Counted from the first letter of the stretch, positions 34,028-42,830 are shown. The stretch: 64,000 bases of DNA from Actinernus sp. WN-2022 (GCA_030867875.1 JAOWCC010001368.1:7301714-7365713), one strand, 5' to 3'. Notes: a model not told the origin generated them from the letters alone. A program made the numbers and translations.

Positions 34028-34465
34028 ATGTCGAGGAAGGACTCGAACGTAGACACCGCAATAACTTGTGATTGGTTGATGAGAGGGAAGGATGCTAAAT
34101 GCCCAAAGAAGATTTCGAAGACAACAAAGTTCTGTTCCCAGCACAACTACCAAATCTCAAAAGGCTGTGCCCCATATGTACCATGCTCGAAGTGCGGTAA
34201 AGGATGTCGTACTGATTACGAGCTTTGCTCAGGATGCGACCGTCTCACCATCAAGGTGAAGTCTTCCGGTGTCTATATAAGACGCGCTAAGAAGTCCAGC
34301 AAGAAGCTAGAGGATCCAAGAAAGGAGGAGCCAAACATGGTGGAACCGGAGGTAGCATTGCCCGCAGAACCAAGAGTGCTGGAACCAGTGGAAGGTCTTG
34401 GAGAGTCTCTCAACCATGCGCTCAACGAGGTGTTGGCTGCCTTGAGGAACGAGAAGGACGCTTAG
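34028..34465 (+). CDS. Cys-rich zinc-binding protein, 145 aa
   Basis: Residues 14-70 carry a row of Cys/His ligands: C14, C25, C36, H39, then C47, C53, C56, C60, C67, C70 (VPCSKCGKGC). The first set (C-x10-C-x10-C-xx-H) is like a short zinc motif frequent in large DNA viruses. The second resembles a treble-clef or ribbon. The rest is basic, then Pro/Glu-rich and probably disordered, ending with a helix. It is likely a nucleic-acid- or protein-binding regulator. I do not recognise an orthologue. It lies between the F-box gene and the TFIIB-like gene on the same strand and is followed by the first AT-rich hairpin. Confidence 0.7.
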   Translation: MSRKDSNVDTAITCDWLMRGKDAKCPKKISKTTKFCSQHNYQISKGCAPYVPCSKCGKGCRTDYELCSGCDRLTIKVKSSGVYIRRAKKSSKKLEDPRKEEPNMVEPEVALPAEPRVLEPVEGLGESLNHALNEVLAALRNEKDA

Positions 34466-34474
34466 GAATAGCCA

Positions 34475-34546
34475 CGAAAAAAGAAAAAAAGAAGAATGAA
34501 GAAGGTCGTTGCGTGGCCCTCTTCATTCTTTTTTTCTTTTTTTTTC
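34475..34546. terminator. AT-flanked hairpin, copy 1
   Basis: The stem is formed by AAAGAAGAATGAAGAAGG and CCCTCTTCATTCTTT, extended by A-rich and T-rich tracts, with loop GTCGTTGCGTGG. It lies between two + genes. Copy 2 at 43448-43519 is nearly the exact reverse complement, including the loop. A role in transcript termination or processing is inferred. Confidence 0.6.
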
Positions 34547-34576
34547 TATTGAACGTACGACATCTATAGTTGTATC

Positions 34577-35569
34577 ATGGACGAGCTAGTCAGATTGTTT
34601 GGTCCTGGAATTCGTAGAAGCCTGAATATCAAACCACAAGTGGAACATATTAACACCAGTGAAACATGTCCTGAGTGTCTCTGTCCCTTTGAAATACAAG
34701 GAACGGAATTCGTATGTCCCACCTGTGGTCTTGTTTCCGAGATTGAACCATGTGAAGAAACGAAGATCGATATTATTACTACTCGACTGCGTATAGTAGG
34801 TCCGGACGGGTTTAAGTATCAAAGTGATCTAGACCGCGCAAAACCAAAGCAAAGCGATGATGACATAGAACTGAAACGACGAACGCTACTACAAGAACTA
34901 CGAGCATACAACACTATTTACAAACAAAGTTATGATCTATCGTTCCCTATGAACGCGTTAGAAATCGTAGCCGACGCATTCACCCAAGTAATGAAAGTTT
35001 GTCTCAAGCGTAGCGATGCTAAGAAAAATATTTTAGCTGCTCTACTCTACCAGGCATGCATACAATGTGGATTCGTCCGATCTAAAGGTGAGGTCGCTCG
35101 CTTCATGCAACTAAGAAACGAAGGCATCCATAGTGGAGAGGTCTTCATACGTTCTCTGTGTGACGACGATAAGATTGATGTAGACTTGGATGCGGAGCGC
35201 CTAGTTCCTCACATTGCAACGACTTTCCTACAACTAGATCTTGTAGGAGTACCTAGGGACGTTCAACAAATAGTCCACGAGGTCGTTACTAAGGCAATGG
35301 AAAACAATATAGGCCCCAAATCAATGCTTAAGACGAAAGTCGTTGGAGCAAGTTACGAGGTGCTACGTCGCTCCGGATCGTCTATGTCTTTTAAGGATGT
35401 CGTTAAGCGATGTGACATATTTGGAAATGCGGTCAAGCGTTTTGTCAAGGAGTTGTCTTCTTACCATTCCCACTTCGAACCAATCTACACTAAGCATGGG
35501 CTAACTAGCAGTAGGACTTGGCAAAGTGAAAGTGAGAACCATGTTCGTTCCTTTCATAGGAAACGTTGA
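34577..35569 (+). CDS. TFIIB / VLTF3-like transcription factor
   Basis: 330 aa. A zinc ribbon near the N-terminus has C31, C34, C47 and C50 (CPECLCPF, then FVCPTCGLVSE), as in TFIIB. Residues ~135-200 (AALLYQACIQCGFVRSKGEV) resemble a cyclin-like repeat of TFIIB and the related domain of NCLDV late transcription factor VLTF3. A second, weaker helical repeat follows (~215-300). The role inferred is recruitment of RNA polymerase II to the element's own promoters. Such a gene is normal in large DNA viruses but not part of the Polinton core set. ATG 34577 is preceded by TATAGTTGTATC. The stop is 3 bp from that of the convergent next gene. Confidence 0.7.
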   Translation: MDELVRLFGPGIRRSLNIKPQVEHINTSETCPECLCPFEIQGTEFVCPTCGLVSEIEPCEETKIDIITTRLRIVGPDGFKYQSDLDRAKPKQSDDDIELKRRTLLQELRAYNTIYKQSYDLSFPMNALEIVADAFTQVMKVCLKRSDAKKNILAALLYQACIQCGFVRSKGEVARFMQLRNEGIHSGEVFIRSLCDDDKIDVDLDAERLVPHIATTFLQLDLVGVPRDVQQIVHEVVTKAMENNIGPKSMLKTKVVGASYEVLRRSGSSMSFKDVVKRCDIFGNAVKRFVKELSSYHSHFEPIYTKHGLTSSRTWQSESENHVRSFHRKR

Positions 35570-35572
35570 TTC

Positions 35573-36184
35573 TTACATTCCAAGTTTTTCTCGCATTTCC
35601 TTTTGCACTTCTTGCTTGAGTTCGGCTCGAACCCGATCCGTGCTTTTTTCACCTATGGAAGCCTTGCGACGAATTTCAGATCTCATGATCTCATACTTAT
35701 TCGCTTCGTTCAGGATGAGACTGTATTCGGAGTCGGATATGTTTTCATCGCGTAAGGCCTTCGATACTAGATCGCGAATCGTATTGATTTTCGCCTTTGC
35801 CAACATAGTTGTCCTTTCATGCTTAGAAACCTTCATTCCTAACTTCTTAGCTCCAACGGTCGTAGATGCTGAAATTAATCCACATAGACCACCAATAACT
35901 CCAAGTGGTAGACCAATCACTATTCCAACCCCAGTCAACGCTGCACCCAATCCAGATCCAGATAAGATCACAGATAGACCTCCAGTTACCACTGCGATGC
36001 CATGAACTATTCCTTGAGAACGTGCATATTTCTTGCGCACACCTTCGTAGTGCCTTTCTTGAACTTCGATGTCCGAAAGCGTGTCTCGGATCGTTTGCAG
36101 TCTAAAGTTCTTTCCAGTGTCACTAGCAATCTGTGGATAGATACTTGGTGCTGAGGGAAACGGTTGAATCGAATCGCCTTCCAT
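35573..36184 (-). CDS. Polinton accessory membrane protein, 203 aa
   Basis: Start ATG 36184 follows CTATATGTATAACG. Residues 1-20 are Pro/Ser-rich. Residues ~22-55 are charged and helical. Residues ~58-105 are a long glycine-rich hydrophobic stretch (VVTGGLSVILSGSGLGAALT) that should form two membrane-spanning helices. The C-terminal half is charged and probably coiled. I recognise the general pattern from predicted cnidarian Polinton proteins but know no function. A membrane-active virion component is possible. It converges with the TFIIB-like gene. Confidence 0.75.
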   Translation of the reverse strand: MEGDSIQPFPSAPSIYPQIASDTGKNFRLQTIRDTLSDIEVQERHYEGVRKKYARSQGIVHGIAVVTGGLSVILSGSGLGAALTGVGIVIGLPLGVIGGLCGLISASTTVGAKKLGMKVSKHERTTMLAKAKINTIRDLVSKALRDENISDSEYSLILNEANKYEIMRSEIRRKASIGEKSTDRVRAELKQEVQKEMREKLGM

Positions 36185-36203
36185 TGTACGTTATACATAT
36201 AGC

Positions 36204-36878
36204 TTACTCAAGCTTCAACACGTATCGTATCGGGCGACCACGGAAGTTTACCACGTTGCCTTTCTCATCACGAATCGTAAGGCGAAGGCTGCTTTGCATT
36301 GTCCCTGGAGCTCGAGTGGTTGTTGGGAGTAGAGAGGCGTATGTCGATTTTGCGAATCTTTCACCTCGGAGCTCTATCGTGGCTAGGACTTGTGATCGTT
36401 TTCCATCTCGAATTGAAAAGCTGGAATCCACCACATCGCAGTGGACATACACTGTTTCGATATCTTTGAGCACCAGTTCATGAATACCTTTTAGTACTAT
36501 CAGCTCGCCGTTATCCCTCGCATCTTTATTACATTCGATGCCCAACAGCGTGCAGAGATTTTCACTTAATTGGATTGGTTTCTTGACTTCTAGGGTCCAA
36601 GCCTCTGTAGGTACAGGTTTCGCGAATTTCACAATGCCAGCATCAATTGCAGGTTTAAAGTAGGGTTGGATGCTTGCCATATCGTGATGCCCCATAGCGA
36701 TATTGTATGGGAACCCCACACCTTCTTTATTCCACCACGAGAACGAAGCCTTCGTTTCTAGGTTCCACCAACTGTTCTCAAAAGTGACCTCAACTAGCGA
36801 AATATTATTGATAAGAATTGGATCGTCGAAGTAGACAGTATGGTCGGCCAATGTTGTGGTGACATATAAGAGAACCAT
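36204..36878 (-). CDS. Probable minor capsid (penton-like) protein
   Basis: The start is ATG 36878; an upstream frame opens only through the promoter region. 224 aa, rich in predicted beta strands, without signal or membrane segment. The C-terminal end (SLRLTIRDEKGNVVNFRGRP) resembles the final strands of the Polinton minor capsid/penton single jelly-roll family. That assignment rests on size, fold-like composition, this end and its neighbours, and is not proven. It is divergent from the 608-aa gene with 43 bp between the start codons. The motif ACATATAGTTATACC (minus strand, 36892-36906) lies 13 bp upstream. Confidence 0.6.
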   Translation of the reverse strand: MVLLYVTTTLADHTVYFDDPILINNISLVEVTFENSWWNLETKASFSWWNKEGVGFPYNIAMGHHDMASIQPYFKPAIDAGIVKFAKPVPTEAWTLEVKKPIQLSENLCTLLGIECNKDARDNGELIVLKGIHELVLKDIETVYVHCDVVDSSFSIRDGKRSQVLATIELRGERFAKSTYASLLPTTTRAPGTMQSSLRLTIRDEKGNVVNFRGRPIRYVLKLE

Positions 36879-36891
36879 CTTACATGTTGAA

Positions 36892-36906
36892 GGTATAACT
36901 ATATGT
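36892..36906 (-). promoter_or_regulatory. ATAGTTATA motif in a 43-bp divergent promoter
   Basis: Minus-strand ACATATAGTTATACC, followed by TTCAAC and a start codon region. On the plus strand the spacer reads GTATGTATAGCTTCAACATG into the 608-aa gene, so both genes have TTCAAC-ATG-like sequence and share this spacer. Confidence 0.55.
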
Positions 36907-36921
36907 ATGTATAGCTTCAAC

Positions 36922-38748
36922 ATGACAGACGCATGGTGGCAGTTCAAGTACCTATTTCCTAATGCCGTACTTGGTTGGTTCGAATCTACTTCTGATAATG
37001 TTAATTTCATCGATCGGGGAATGTCTCATCGTGTGTTCACTGAGGAAGGTCCTCCTACTAAGACGGGAGGTGGTAAATTGATGGGGTGGCTCGGTCGCAC
37101 TGGTAAGGCTCTAGATGTAGCACTTGGTGGTAAGTCAGTTTACGAGAGCGTAATATTCGCACGGGAACACGAAGGTCTTTCCAAACACAATTGGATAGAA
37201 GAAAACGATAAGATCGCAACCTTGAATGCCAATCTGTTGGTGAAGTTCAAGAAGAAATACCCACATGCAGATCTTCACAAGTTCTATGCCTCTACGGAAG
37301 TGAACGGTCCAGGCAAGTATTCGACGAGTATTTGGTTTCGAGATGGAGATTCTAGCTATGTCGTTTACGGCGATGATGTCTCCAAGCTACCTGCAGTCAC
37401 TCAAGGACGCATCGATAATGCGTTGTGGGATGTGCATAAAGGTTTCCCATCTACGTTGACCCTAGATAGGAGTGCGAAATATCCTATTACAGCAGTTCCT
37501 TCTACTGGACCGGCACAAGATATCGATCTCACTAATCTATGGATATATGGCACCCCAAAGGATAGGTTCGAAGCAGGCGTTCGAAACATATTCAAGGAGA
37601 CCGTCGTAAAGCATATGACAGCAAATGAGTCCTACCATTGGTTACATGGTCCGGATTTCAAATATTGGCCTCAACAATTGAATTTCGCAACGTGGTGTGC
37701 GACTTCTGGATGTGGAGTGTCATTGTTTGATCCTATTTTCAAAACGTATCCACCAGTCGTTCAGGGGTTCCTACGATTCCATGTTTATTTCACGATACGA
37801 AGAATTCTACGTGAACTTGGTGGTACTCATGGAGTTCCTTTACCTGGTAACTCTCATTTCAAGCAAATGGATAACCCCTATAACAAATCAGCTCTTAAGA
37901 AATTGTGCATCGAATTTGATATATCTCGAACACCAGATTTCCGATGGCACGGAGGTAGGAATAATGGACTAGGAGATATATTCCTTTTGTACCCAGGTTG
38001 GAGAGGATACGTAAACGTCCATGGAGACCGAAGCTATGACAAAGGTGCAACCACATGGCCTCAGAAACATAACTTATTTGCAGACCAAGGAGGTAAGGAG
38101 GATCAGGGCAATCTTGTGGCCTTCATTAGGAACGATGAACATGAAGGAAAGCAATACAATTGGTTTACACCACCAATCGGAAAGGGTTTGACAGATGCTG
38201 GATTGGGTAGGTTGGATAGATCTGTCGAGGCTTTTGGATATTGCATGCTTGGTGCTCAAGCCGACTTGAACGAATCCATCATAGCTATAGCTAGCCATAA
38301 CGTCAAGGAAAAGTTCAAGAGCTTAGTCGAAGGCGCTATTCTCGAAAACGATTTAGTAGTGAGCTACAAAAACTATCGTACTGCTATAACGAGGACGCAT
38401 AAGAGGCTCGATCTAGCAATAGCTCCAGGTGTGCGATTATTGCCAAGCAATCTAGTGTACTATCTTGGTGAGAAAGATGGTTATAAGAATCCAATCCCGA
38501 AAGCTACAAAAGATATGGTGCTAGGTACTAACGACATCAATGCAGAAGGCAAAGGACATTCACCTCTTCTTATGGAAGGATCATCAGATAAGAAATCGTT
38601 GCCGCATCTCGAGAAACAAGTTCCTGTACTAAAGGCTGTCACGCACAAGAAACAAGATCCCATACAAAAGGCTGCCCCACAACATGAGATCAATCTCGCA
38701 GTGACATCCATTGCCGCAGCTGGAATTGCATGGATGTTGTTTCGTTAA
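36922..38748 (+). CDS. Large conserved Polinton protein, 608 aa, function unknown
   Basis: ATG 36922 (TTCAAC-ATG) is chosen over the upstream ATG in the promoter. The protein is soluble in composition, with a short C-terminal hydrophobic segment (INLAVTSIAAAGIAWMLF) that may anchor it in a membrane. Notable pieces are PPTKTGGGKLMGWLG near residue 43, WPQQLNFATWCATSGCGVSL near 258, and a following GFLRFHVYFTIRRI. From memory this arrangement is found in many uncharacterised cnidarian proteins linked to Polintons; no domain is known to me. The large size and capsid neighbourhood suggest a virion protein. It overlaps the convergent next gene by 4 bp. Confidence 0.75.
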   Translation: MTDAWWQFKYLFPNAVLGWFESTSDNVNFIDRGMSHRVFTEEGPPTKTGGGKLMGWLGRTGKALDVALGGKSVYESVIFAREHEGLSKHNWIEENDKIATLNANLLVKFKKKYPHADLHKFYASTEVNGPGKYSTSIWFRDGDSSYVVYGDDVSKLPAVTQGRIDNALWDVHKGFPSTLTLDRSAKYPITAVPSTGPAQDIDLTNLWIYGTPKDRFEAGVRNIFKETVVKHMTANESYHWLHGPDFKYWPQQLNFATWCATSGCGVSLFDPIFKTYPPVVQGFLRFHVYFTIRRILRELGGTHGVPLPGNSHFKQMDNPYNKSALKKLCIEFDISRTPDFRWHGGRNNGLGDIFLLYPGWRGYVNVHGDRSYDKGATTWPQKHNLFADQGGKEDQGNLVAFIRNDEHEGKQYNWFTPPIGKGLTDAGLGRLDRSVEAFGYCMLGAQADLNESIIAIASHNVKEKFKSLVEGAILENDLVVSYKNYRTAITRTHKRLDLAIAPGVRLLPSNLVYYLGEKDGYKNPIPKATKDMVLGTNDINAEGKGHSPLLMEGSSDKKSLPHLEKQVPVLKAVTHKKQDPIQKAAPQHEINLAVTSIAAAGIAWMLFR

Positions 38749-39839
38749 CGTCGTTTGTATTGCTCTATCGTGATCACCACTATTGCTACGATGAATAACC
38801 AAACGTTCTGTGCTAGTACTCCCAGAGCTTTACCAGCCATAGTAAATATGAAACTCGCAATCGATCCAATCATTCCAGGTAGGATCTGTCCAAGTTTCTT
38901 TCCCATTTCTTTCAACAACCCCCCAGTCGTTTGCAAGCCCTTCTTTACTGCGTCTGCTGCTTTATCAATACCAGTCTTTATTGGTTTTGGTACGGATTTC
39001 GACAACAGGGAAACTATCGTACTAACGATAGCGCCAATAGAAGTTACCACTGCAAGAACAGTCATTCCATGCTTTCTAAAAATGTATTTGATCCTTTCAC
39101 GTAGCGACATACGTTCTAGTATGGCTCCCTCTTGACGTTCAAGTAATTCTATTTCGTTATGGATGTGTACTTTCTCTTTCTTAGCCGCTTCCTTCTGGTC
39201 CTCAGTTGACGTTGAGCTTAGAAGTATGCTATCTTCTACTTTGAGATGTTCGGTGGCCTTTTCTTGACCTTGGATGACTTGGTCTTCTCTTTCTGCATCT
39301 GTAGGACCTAGGGCAAATTTGAGATCTTTACCCATACTTTGATATCTTTCACCCTTCACTGTGGTCAAAGGTATGGGCTTCTCTTTACTTCCAAGTACGT
39401 GAAGATAGATTCTAGCCAGTTCCTTATTGGCCTCCCATATTCCAGTTATCTCAAGGAATCCTCCACGAATCCCTACATCCGCATAGTGTTTCCATACAGT
39501 ATCGAATAGCATTTGTTTCATTTCATCCGATGTGCCTGTTTTGAAGACTACGCGGCGATCGCTAAATTTCAGATGTTTGATTCTATCCTCATCCTCCGCA
39601 ACGAGTTCGTCGAAGTAATCGTTATCTTCTACGGTAAACGAGGTTTCCCGATTCTTTGGTCGAGCACCTTCCTTGGCGAAGTCGCGTCTAGTTTTCAGGT
39701 TTAATGATTCACTCGGATCCACATTCGTAGAGTCTGACGCCAATTTCCGTGCTTCTTCATTGACAGTATCATCGTTGTCGTAGTCTCTTCCTCTTTCAGC
39801 TTCATCAGTTCTTTCATCATACCTACCCTCAGAGGCCAT
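38745..39839 (-). CDS. Polinton accessory membrane protein, 364 aa
   Basis: ATG 39839 (TTTAAC-ATG) starts an acidic N-terminal region. A folded middle follows (VWKHYADVGIRGGFLEITGI near residue 125). The C-terminal third holds three hydrophobic segments: TVLAVVTSIGAIVSTIVSLL, ILPGMIGSIASFIFTMAG and VWLFIVAIVVITI. They are separated by a Lys/Gly-rich amphipathic stretch. This is a typical membrane-anchored or membrane-remodelling layout. I know similar C-terminal ends from cnidarian Polinton proteins without assigned function. It is divergent from the capsid gene, with 34 bp between starts. Confidence 0.75.
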   Translation of the reverse strand: MASEGRYDERTDEAERGRDYDNDDTVNEEARKLASDSTNVDPSESLNLKTRRDFAKEGARPKNRETSFTVEDNDYFDELVAEDEDRIKHLKFSDRRVVFKTGTSDEMKQMLFDTVWKHYADVGIRGGFLEITGIWEANKELARIYLHVLGSKEKPIPLTTVKGERYQSMGKDLKFALGPTDAEREDQVIQGQEKATEHLKVEDSILLSSTSTEDQKEAAKKEKVHIHNEIELLERQEGAILERMSLRERIKYIFRKHGMTVLAVVTSIGAIVSTIVSLLSKSVPKPIKTGIDKAADAVKKGLQTTGGLLKEMGKKLGQILPGMIGSIASFIFTMAGKALGVLAQNVWLFIVAIVVITIEQYKRR

Positions 39840-39853
39840 GTTAAACATATCTA

Positions 39854-39868
39854 CATATATAGTTATAT
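39854..39868 (+). promoter_or_regulatory. ATAGTTATA motif before the major capsid gene
   Basis: CATATATAGTTATAT followed by TCAAC-ATG. It lies in the 34-bp spacer between divergent starts and may serve both genes. Confidence 0.6.
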
Positions 39869-39873
39869 TCAAC

Positions 39874-41109
39874 ATGATCTCATCAATATTGGATCCCACA
39901 CAAGTACGAAGAGAGCCTCATGCACTCAAGGCTCCACGAGACTTGTATAGGAAAACTTTCACTCGATCATCTGCCAATCCAGGTGAGACTCTATACGTAG
40001 AAGTCCCAAAGCTAGCAGAAGATGTAGTACTAGTACCTGGTAGCTTAGCGCTATTGGGCGACATCGTACTATCTGGTGGACATGCGAATAACAGAGTCGT
40101 TTCGAACGTTGGACGCTGCTTGGTTATGCGTAGAATCTGTAGGATGGGAGCTGAAACAGTAGAAGACATTGTCAGGCCAGACCTTCTACAAACATACTCC
40201 GACGTATACCTATCTACGCAGGAGAGAGAGTCTAGAATACAACAAGGCATTCAATCAGAGAACTTGAATAAGCTACGATCGAAAGCTGGTGACGCAAGTA
40301 CTTCATCTGCTGCAGACAATGCGCTCCTAACTGCATGTGGTTCTAAGTATAGGATTCCCTTAGATGTTGACATTCTGACACAACATGGAGTTCTATATCC
40401 ACACGCCTTAGAAAGTACCATTACGTTCGAGTTGACTCTAGCGTCTGCCAACGAGGTTGTAATTGGATCGGATACGACGAAGATAGGTACATACCAACTT
40501 ACCAACCTCCAACTAGAATACGAAGCAATCAGGAACGAAACGCTGGCTAGTAGTGCACTTCACAAATATGAAATAGGTACTGCATTCCTATACAACTACG
40601 CTGTTCACTTCAAAACAGTAGATATCGCTAAAACGTCCGATACTTTGATATCTCAAAACATCAATGTTCCACGACGATCCTTTGCTGGACTGCTTCTACT
40701 ATTCATAGATCCACCTACCATTGGCACGCGAGATAGTGAAGCATTCTCGAATCCAGATATCTTAAAGGTAGAAGTAGATGTCAATGGGATTCCCAACAGA
40801 CTCTTTCCAAGCGGCATGCTTCCCCTAGATTTCTGGGAGGCTGCAAGAAGCTGGTTTGGCACACCCAATACTTCTATGACTCCAAAGAAGTTCTTTGAAA
40901 ATAGATTCTCTATTCTAATCGATTGTCGCACAGCAAAAGATTCCACCGTTCATGGTGATGGCTTGGCACAAACCGGTAGTGGAAAGGACATCGACATTCG
41001 CATACATAGAACTGCAAAGGGAAGTGGAAATGTGAAAATGCACATCTATGTCCTTGCGGATGCTCAGGTCACGATATTGAACAGATCTCTGCAAAGTATA
41101 TTATACTGA
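39874..41109 (+). CDS. MCP: Major capsid protein (double jelly-roll type)
   Basis: ATG 39874 gives 411 aa; the in-frame ATG at 39838 lies in the promoter and over the divergent gene. The protein is beta-rich without membrane segments. The region LLLLFIDPPTIGTRDSEAF, then NPDILKVEVDVNGIPNRLF (residues ~272-310) fits the conserved C-terminal jelly-roll signature I associate with Polinton/adintovirus capsid proteins. Its position directly before the packaging ATPase, with a TGATG overlap, matches the virion module. Known relatives form hexon-like trimers of icosahedral capsids. Length is somewhat short for the family. The assignment rests on motif and context, not a search. Confidence 0.75.
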   Translation: MISSILDPTQVRREPHALKAPRDLYRKTFTRSSANPGETLYVEVPKLAEDVVLVPGSLALLGDIVLSGGHANNRVVSNVGRCLVMRRICRMGAETVEDIVRPDLLQTYSDVYLSTQERESRIQQGIQSENLNKLRSKAGDASTSSAADNALLTACGSKYRIPLDVDILTQHGVLYPHALESTITFELTLASANEVVIGSDTTKIGTYQLTNLQLEYEAIRNETLASSALHKYEIGTAFLYNYAVHFKTVDIAKTSDTLISQNINVPRRSFAGLLLLFIDPPTIGTRDSEAFSNPDILKVEVDVNGIPNRLFPSGMLPLDFWEAARSWFGTPNTSMTPKKFFENRFSILIDCRTAKDSTVHGDGLAQTGSGKDIDIRIHRTAKGSGNVKMHIYVLADAQVTILNRSLQSILY

Positions 41110-41732
41110 TGGATTCTCTCGTAGAGCACGTGCCGTTCAACGCACTCATAGTCGGTCCGACGAATTGTGGGAAGACTGCGTTTCTCATAGAACAACTTCG
41201 TGGATCATTTCGTGGTAAGTTCGATTACATAGTACTGATTTGTCCTACGTATGCCCACAACAAAACTTATCGTGGATTTGCAAATCGAGATCCTCGTTTC
41301 TTCGTCATGTCACCACCGCAGGATGCCATCGATGCTACTTTGAGTATTTGCACAACATTTTGGTCAGGTACCAATACTCTATTGATTCTCGATGATTGCG
41401 CCGCATCGAAGGACGTCAAGAAACGAACTGACAAACTAGTGGACTTAGCCTTTTCTGCACGACATATAGGGATTTCCGTTTGGGTGCTGTCCCAACAACT
41501 AACGAGCATATGTAAACCCTTCCGTGAGAACGTAGCTATCGTAGTAGCATTCCATACAGCATCGGCCGTAGATGGTAAAAGGATATTTGAGGATTATGGA
41601 GGCTCGCAAGAATGTAAAGAGTTACGAATGATACTTGGATCCCATAAGTTCGCTCGCATGTGCTTCTGTCTCCGCCATCCTTTCGAGGTAGTGTTAGAGC
41701 TCCCAGCACCTACAACATATTATCATGGATAA
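41109..41732 (+). CDS. Genome-packaging ATPase (A32/FtsK-HerA type)
   Basis: 207 aa. Walker A is GPTNCGKT (residues 16-23), preceded by a beta strand FNALIV. Walker B is LLILDDC (91-97). A segment WVLSQQLTSICKPFRENV follows, in the place of the sensor region of this family. The size and spacing match the packaging ATPases of Polintons, virophages and NCLDV, which pump DNA into the capsid. Its start overlaps the capsid stop by one base (TGATG) and its end overlaps the next gene by 8 bp, so the genes from the capsid onward look like one transcription unit. Confidence 0.9.
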   Translation: MDSLVEHVPFNALIVGPTNCGKTAFLIEQLRGSFRGKFDYIVLICPTYAHNKTYRGFANRDPRFFVMSPPQDAIDATLSICTTFWSGTNTLLILDDCAASKDVKKRTDKLVDLAFSARHIGISVWVLSQQLTSICKPFRENVAIVVAFHTASAVDGKRIFEDYGGSQECKELRMILGSHKFARMCFCLRHPFEVVLELPAPTTYYHG

Positions 41733-42270
41733 AGAAGTACTCGAGATATTCGGTGAGGATGTAACAGGCCCACCACCAACCAACCTAGACGTTACGTCGG
41801 ACAATCGCGAATCACTTTCGATCTTAGCCGCAACAGGCGTAACGAAAGAATACTTAGGTAAGAACTTTTCTCTAGGAGACATCTCTAGACTTCCTGAGAA
41901 AGAAATAGACAAGTTGTATAGGAGGTATCAGGCCGTCCTAGCTCAGCAAGTAACGAAAGGCTTAGTCGACGGCGTGACGCGTCTAGCTACCCGCCTAGTT
42001 GCCTACCTAGTACCAATAGATTCTCAAGAAGCCCTAATCAAGGACCTACAAGAAGACCCTCTAGTCCGCAACGAAATCAGTGCTGCGACTGGCCTACTAT
42101 CGCTCAAAGCAGGTCGCCTTGTAGCTCTAGCTAGCGTCCTATTCCACATATCTGGTCACGTAGTCATTCCTGGAACAACTGTTGAACCTCCACATATACC
42201 TACTATATTGAATCAAGATGGAAGAAGCGGACCAGATAACTGCGAATCCTCCGACGACTGCACCAACTAA
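41725..42270 (+). CDS. Conserved small protein after the ATPase, 181 aa
   Basis: The frame overlaps the ATPase gene by 8 bp. The N-terminus is acidic. The core (ESLSILAATGVTKEYLGKNF, then KLYRRYQAVLAQQVTKGLV) is helical. A moderately hydrophobic segment around 135-150 (GRLVALASVLFHISGHVVI) may bind membrane. I recall comparable proteins next to the ATPase in other cnidarian Polintons, with no known function. The last ~50 bp overlap the next gene in another frame. Confidence 0.7.
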   Translation: MDKEVLEIFGEDVTGPPPTNLDVTSDNRESLSILAATGVTKEYLGKNFSLGDISRLPEKEIDKLYRRYQAVLAQQVTKGLVDGVTRLATRLVAYLVPIDSQEALIKDLQEDPLVRNEISAATGLLSLKAGRLVALASVLFHISGHVVIPGTTVEPPHIPTILNQDGRSGPDNCESSDDCTN

Positions 42271-42565
42271 GATAAAAAACCCAAAGCGCGTCGCAGCTGG
42301 AAAAGCACTAGCGTTAAGCAACAAACTCGCTAAAGAAGCTCAAAAGAGAGAGTTGATGCGCGAAAGCGAATCATGCAAAGAAGTCGACGTAGAGAAAGGT
42401 CGGATCGAAAACCTGACTATCCTCGCAGTCATCGGTACTGGCGCTACATTGTTTGGCACGTACTTTGCGTACAAGAAGTATGTAGATGGTAATAAGCGTG
42501 TTGCCACCGTTAGCACGACACAACCTGCAGCTCCAGCAAAGCCAACGGTACTAGACATGGAGTAA
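42218..42565 (+). CDS. Single-pass membrane protein, 115 aa
   Basis: ATG 42218 (AAG-ATG-G) overlaps the preceding gene by 53 bp. It has a basic, helical N-terminal half and one clear membrane segment (LTILAVIGTGATLFGTYFAY, residues ~67-87), followed by a Pro/Ala-rich tail. Unknown function; likely virion membrane or assembly factor by position. Confidence 0.65.
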   Translation: MEEADQITANPPTTAPTKIKNPKRVAAGKALALSNKLAKEAQKRELMRESESCKEVDVEKGRIENLTILAVIGTGATLFGTYFAYKKYVDGNKRVATVSTTQPAAPAKPTVLDME

Positions 42566-42602
42566 CACTTAAAGACTCGAGATCATAGTAGTATATATCT
42601 AG

Positions 42603-42830
42603 ATGGAGAAGGAATTGACGAAGACGGCAACCGATGCAGTCAAAATCGTTGGACTCGCTGCTGGTATTGGGTGGATCGTAAAAAAGACTACCAAGGAATC
42701 TATGCTTAGCGATCCTTCTTCTTCCATAGTGAATTACGCAAAGTGGACTGCCGTGATAGTTGGTAGCTTATACGCAAAGGAATATCTTGAGAAACAACTT
42801 GAGAAAGAAAAAGGAAAGACCAAATCATAA
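42603..42830 (+). CDS. Small membrane protein, 75 aa
   Basis: ATG 42603 follows an AT-rich spacer (GTATATATCTAG). Two short hydrophobic stretches (VKIVGLAAGIGWIV and WTAVIVGSLYA) lie in a Lys-rich protein. The stop overlaps the next start (TAATG). Unknown function. Confidence 0.6.
   Translation: MEKELTKTATDAVKIVGLAAGIGWIVKKTTKESMLSDPSSSIVNYAKWTAVIVGSLYAKEYLEKQLEKEKGKTKS

Noticed and set aside
35526..36483. Long + strand frames opposite the minus-strand Polinton genes (159 and 116 codons)
   Set aside because: Shadows of the antisense genes at 35573-36184 and 36204-36878; no own features.
39838..39873. Upstream in-frame ATG extending the capsid protein by 12 residues
   Set aside because: It lies on the promoter box and overlaps the divergent gene's start codon; the ATG at 39874 has the TTCAAC context shared with other genes.
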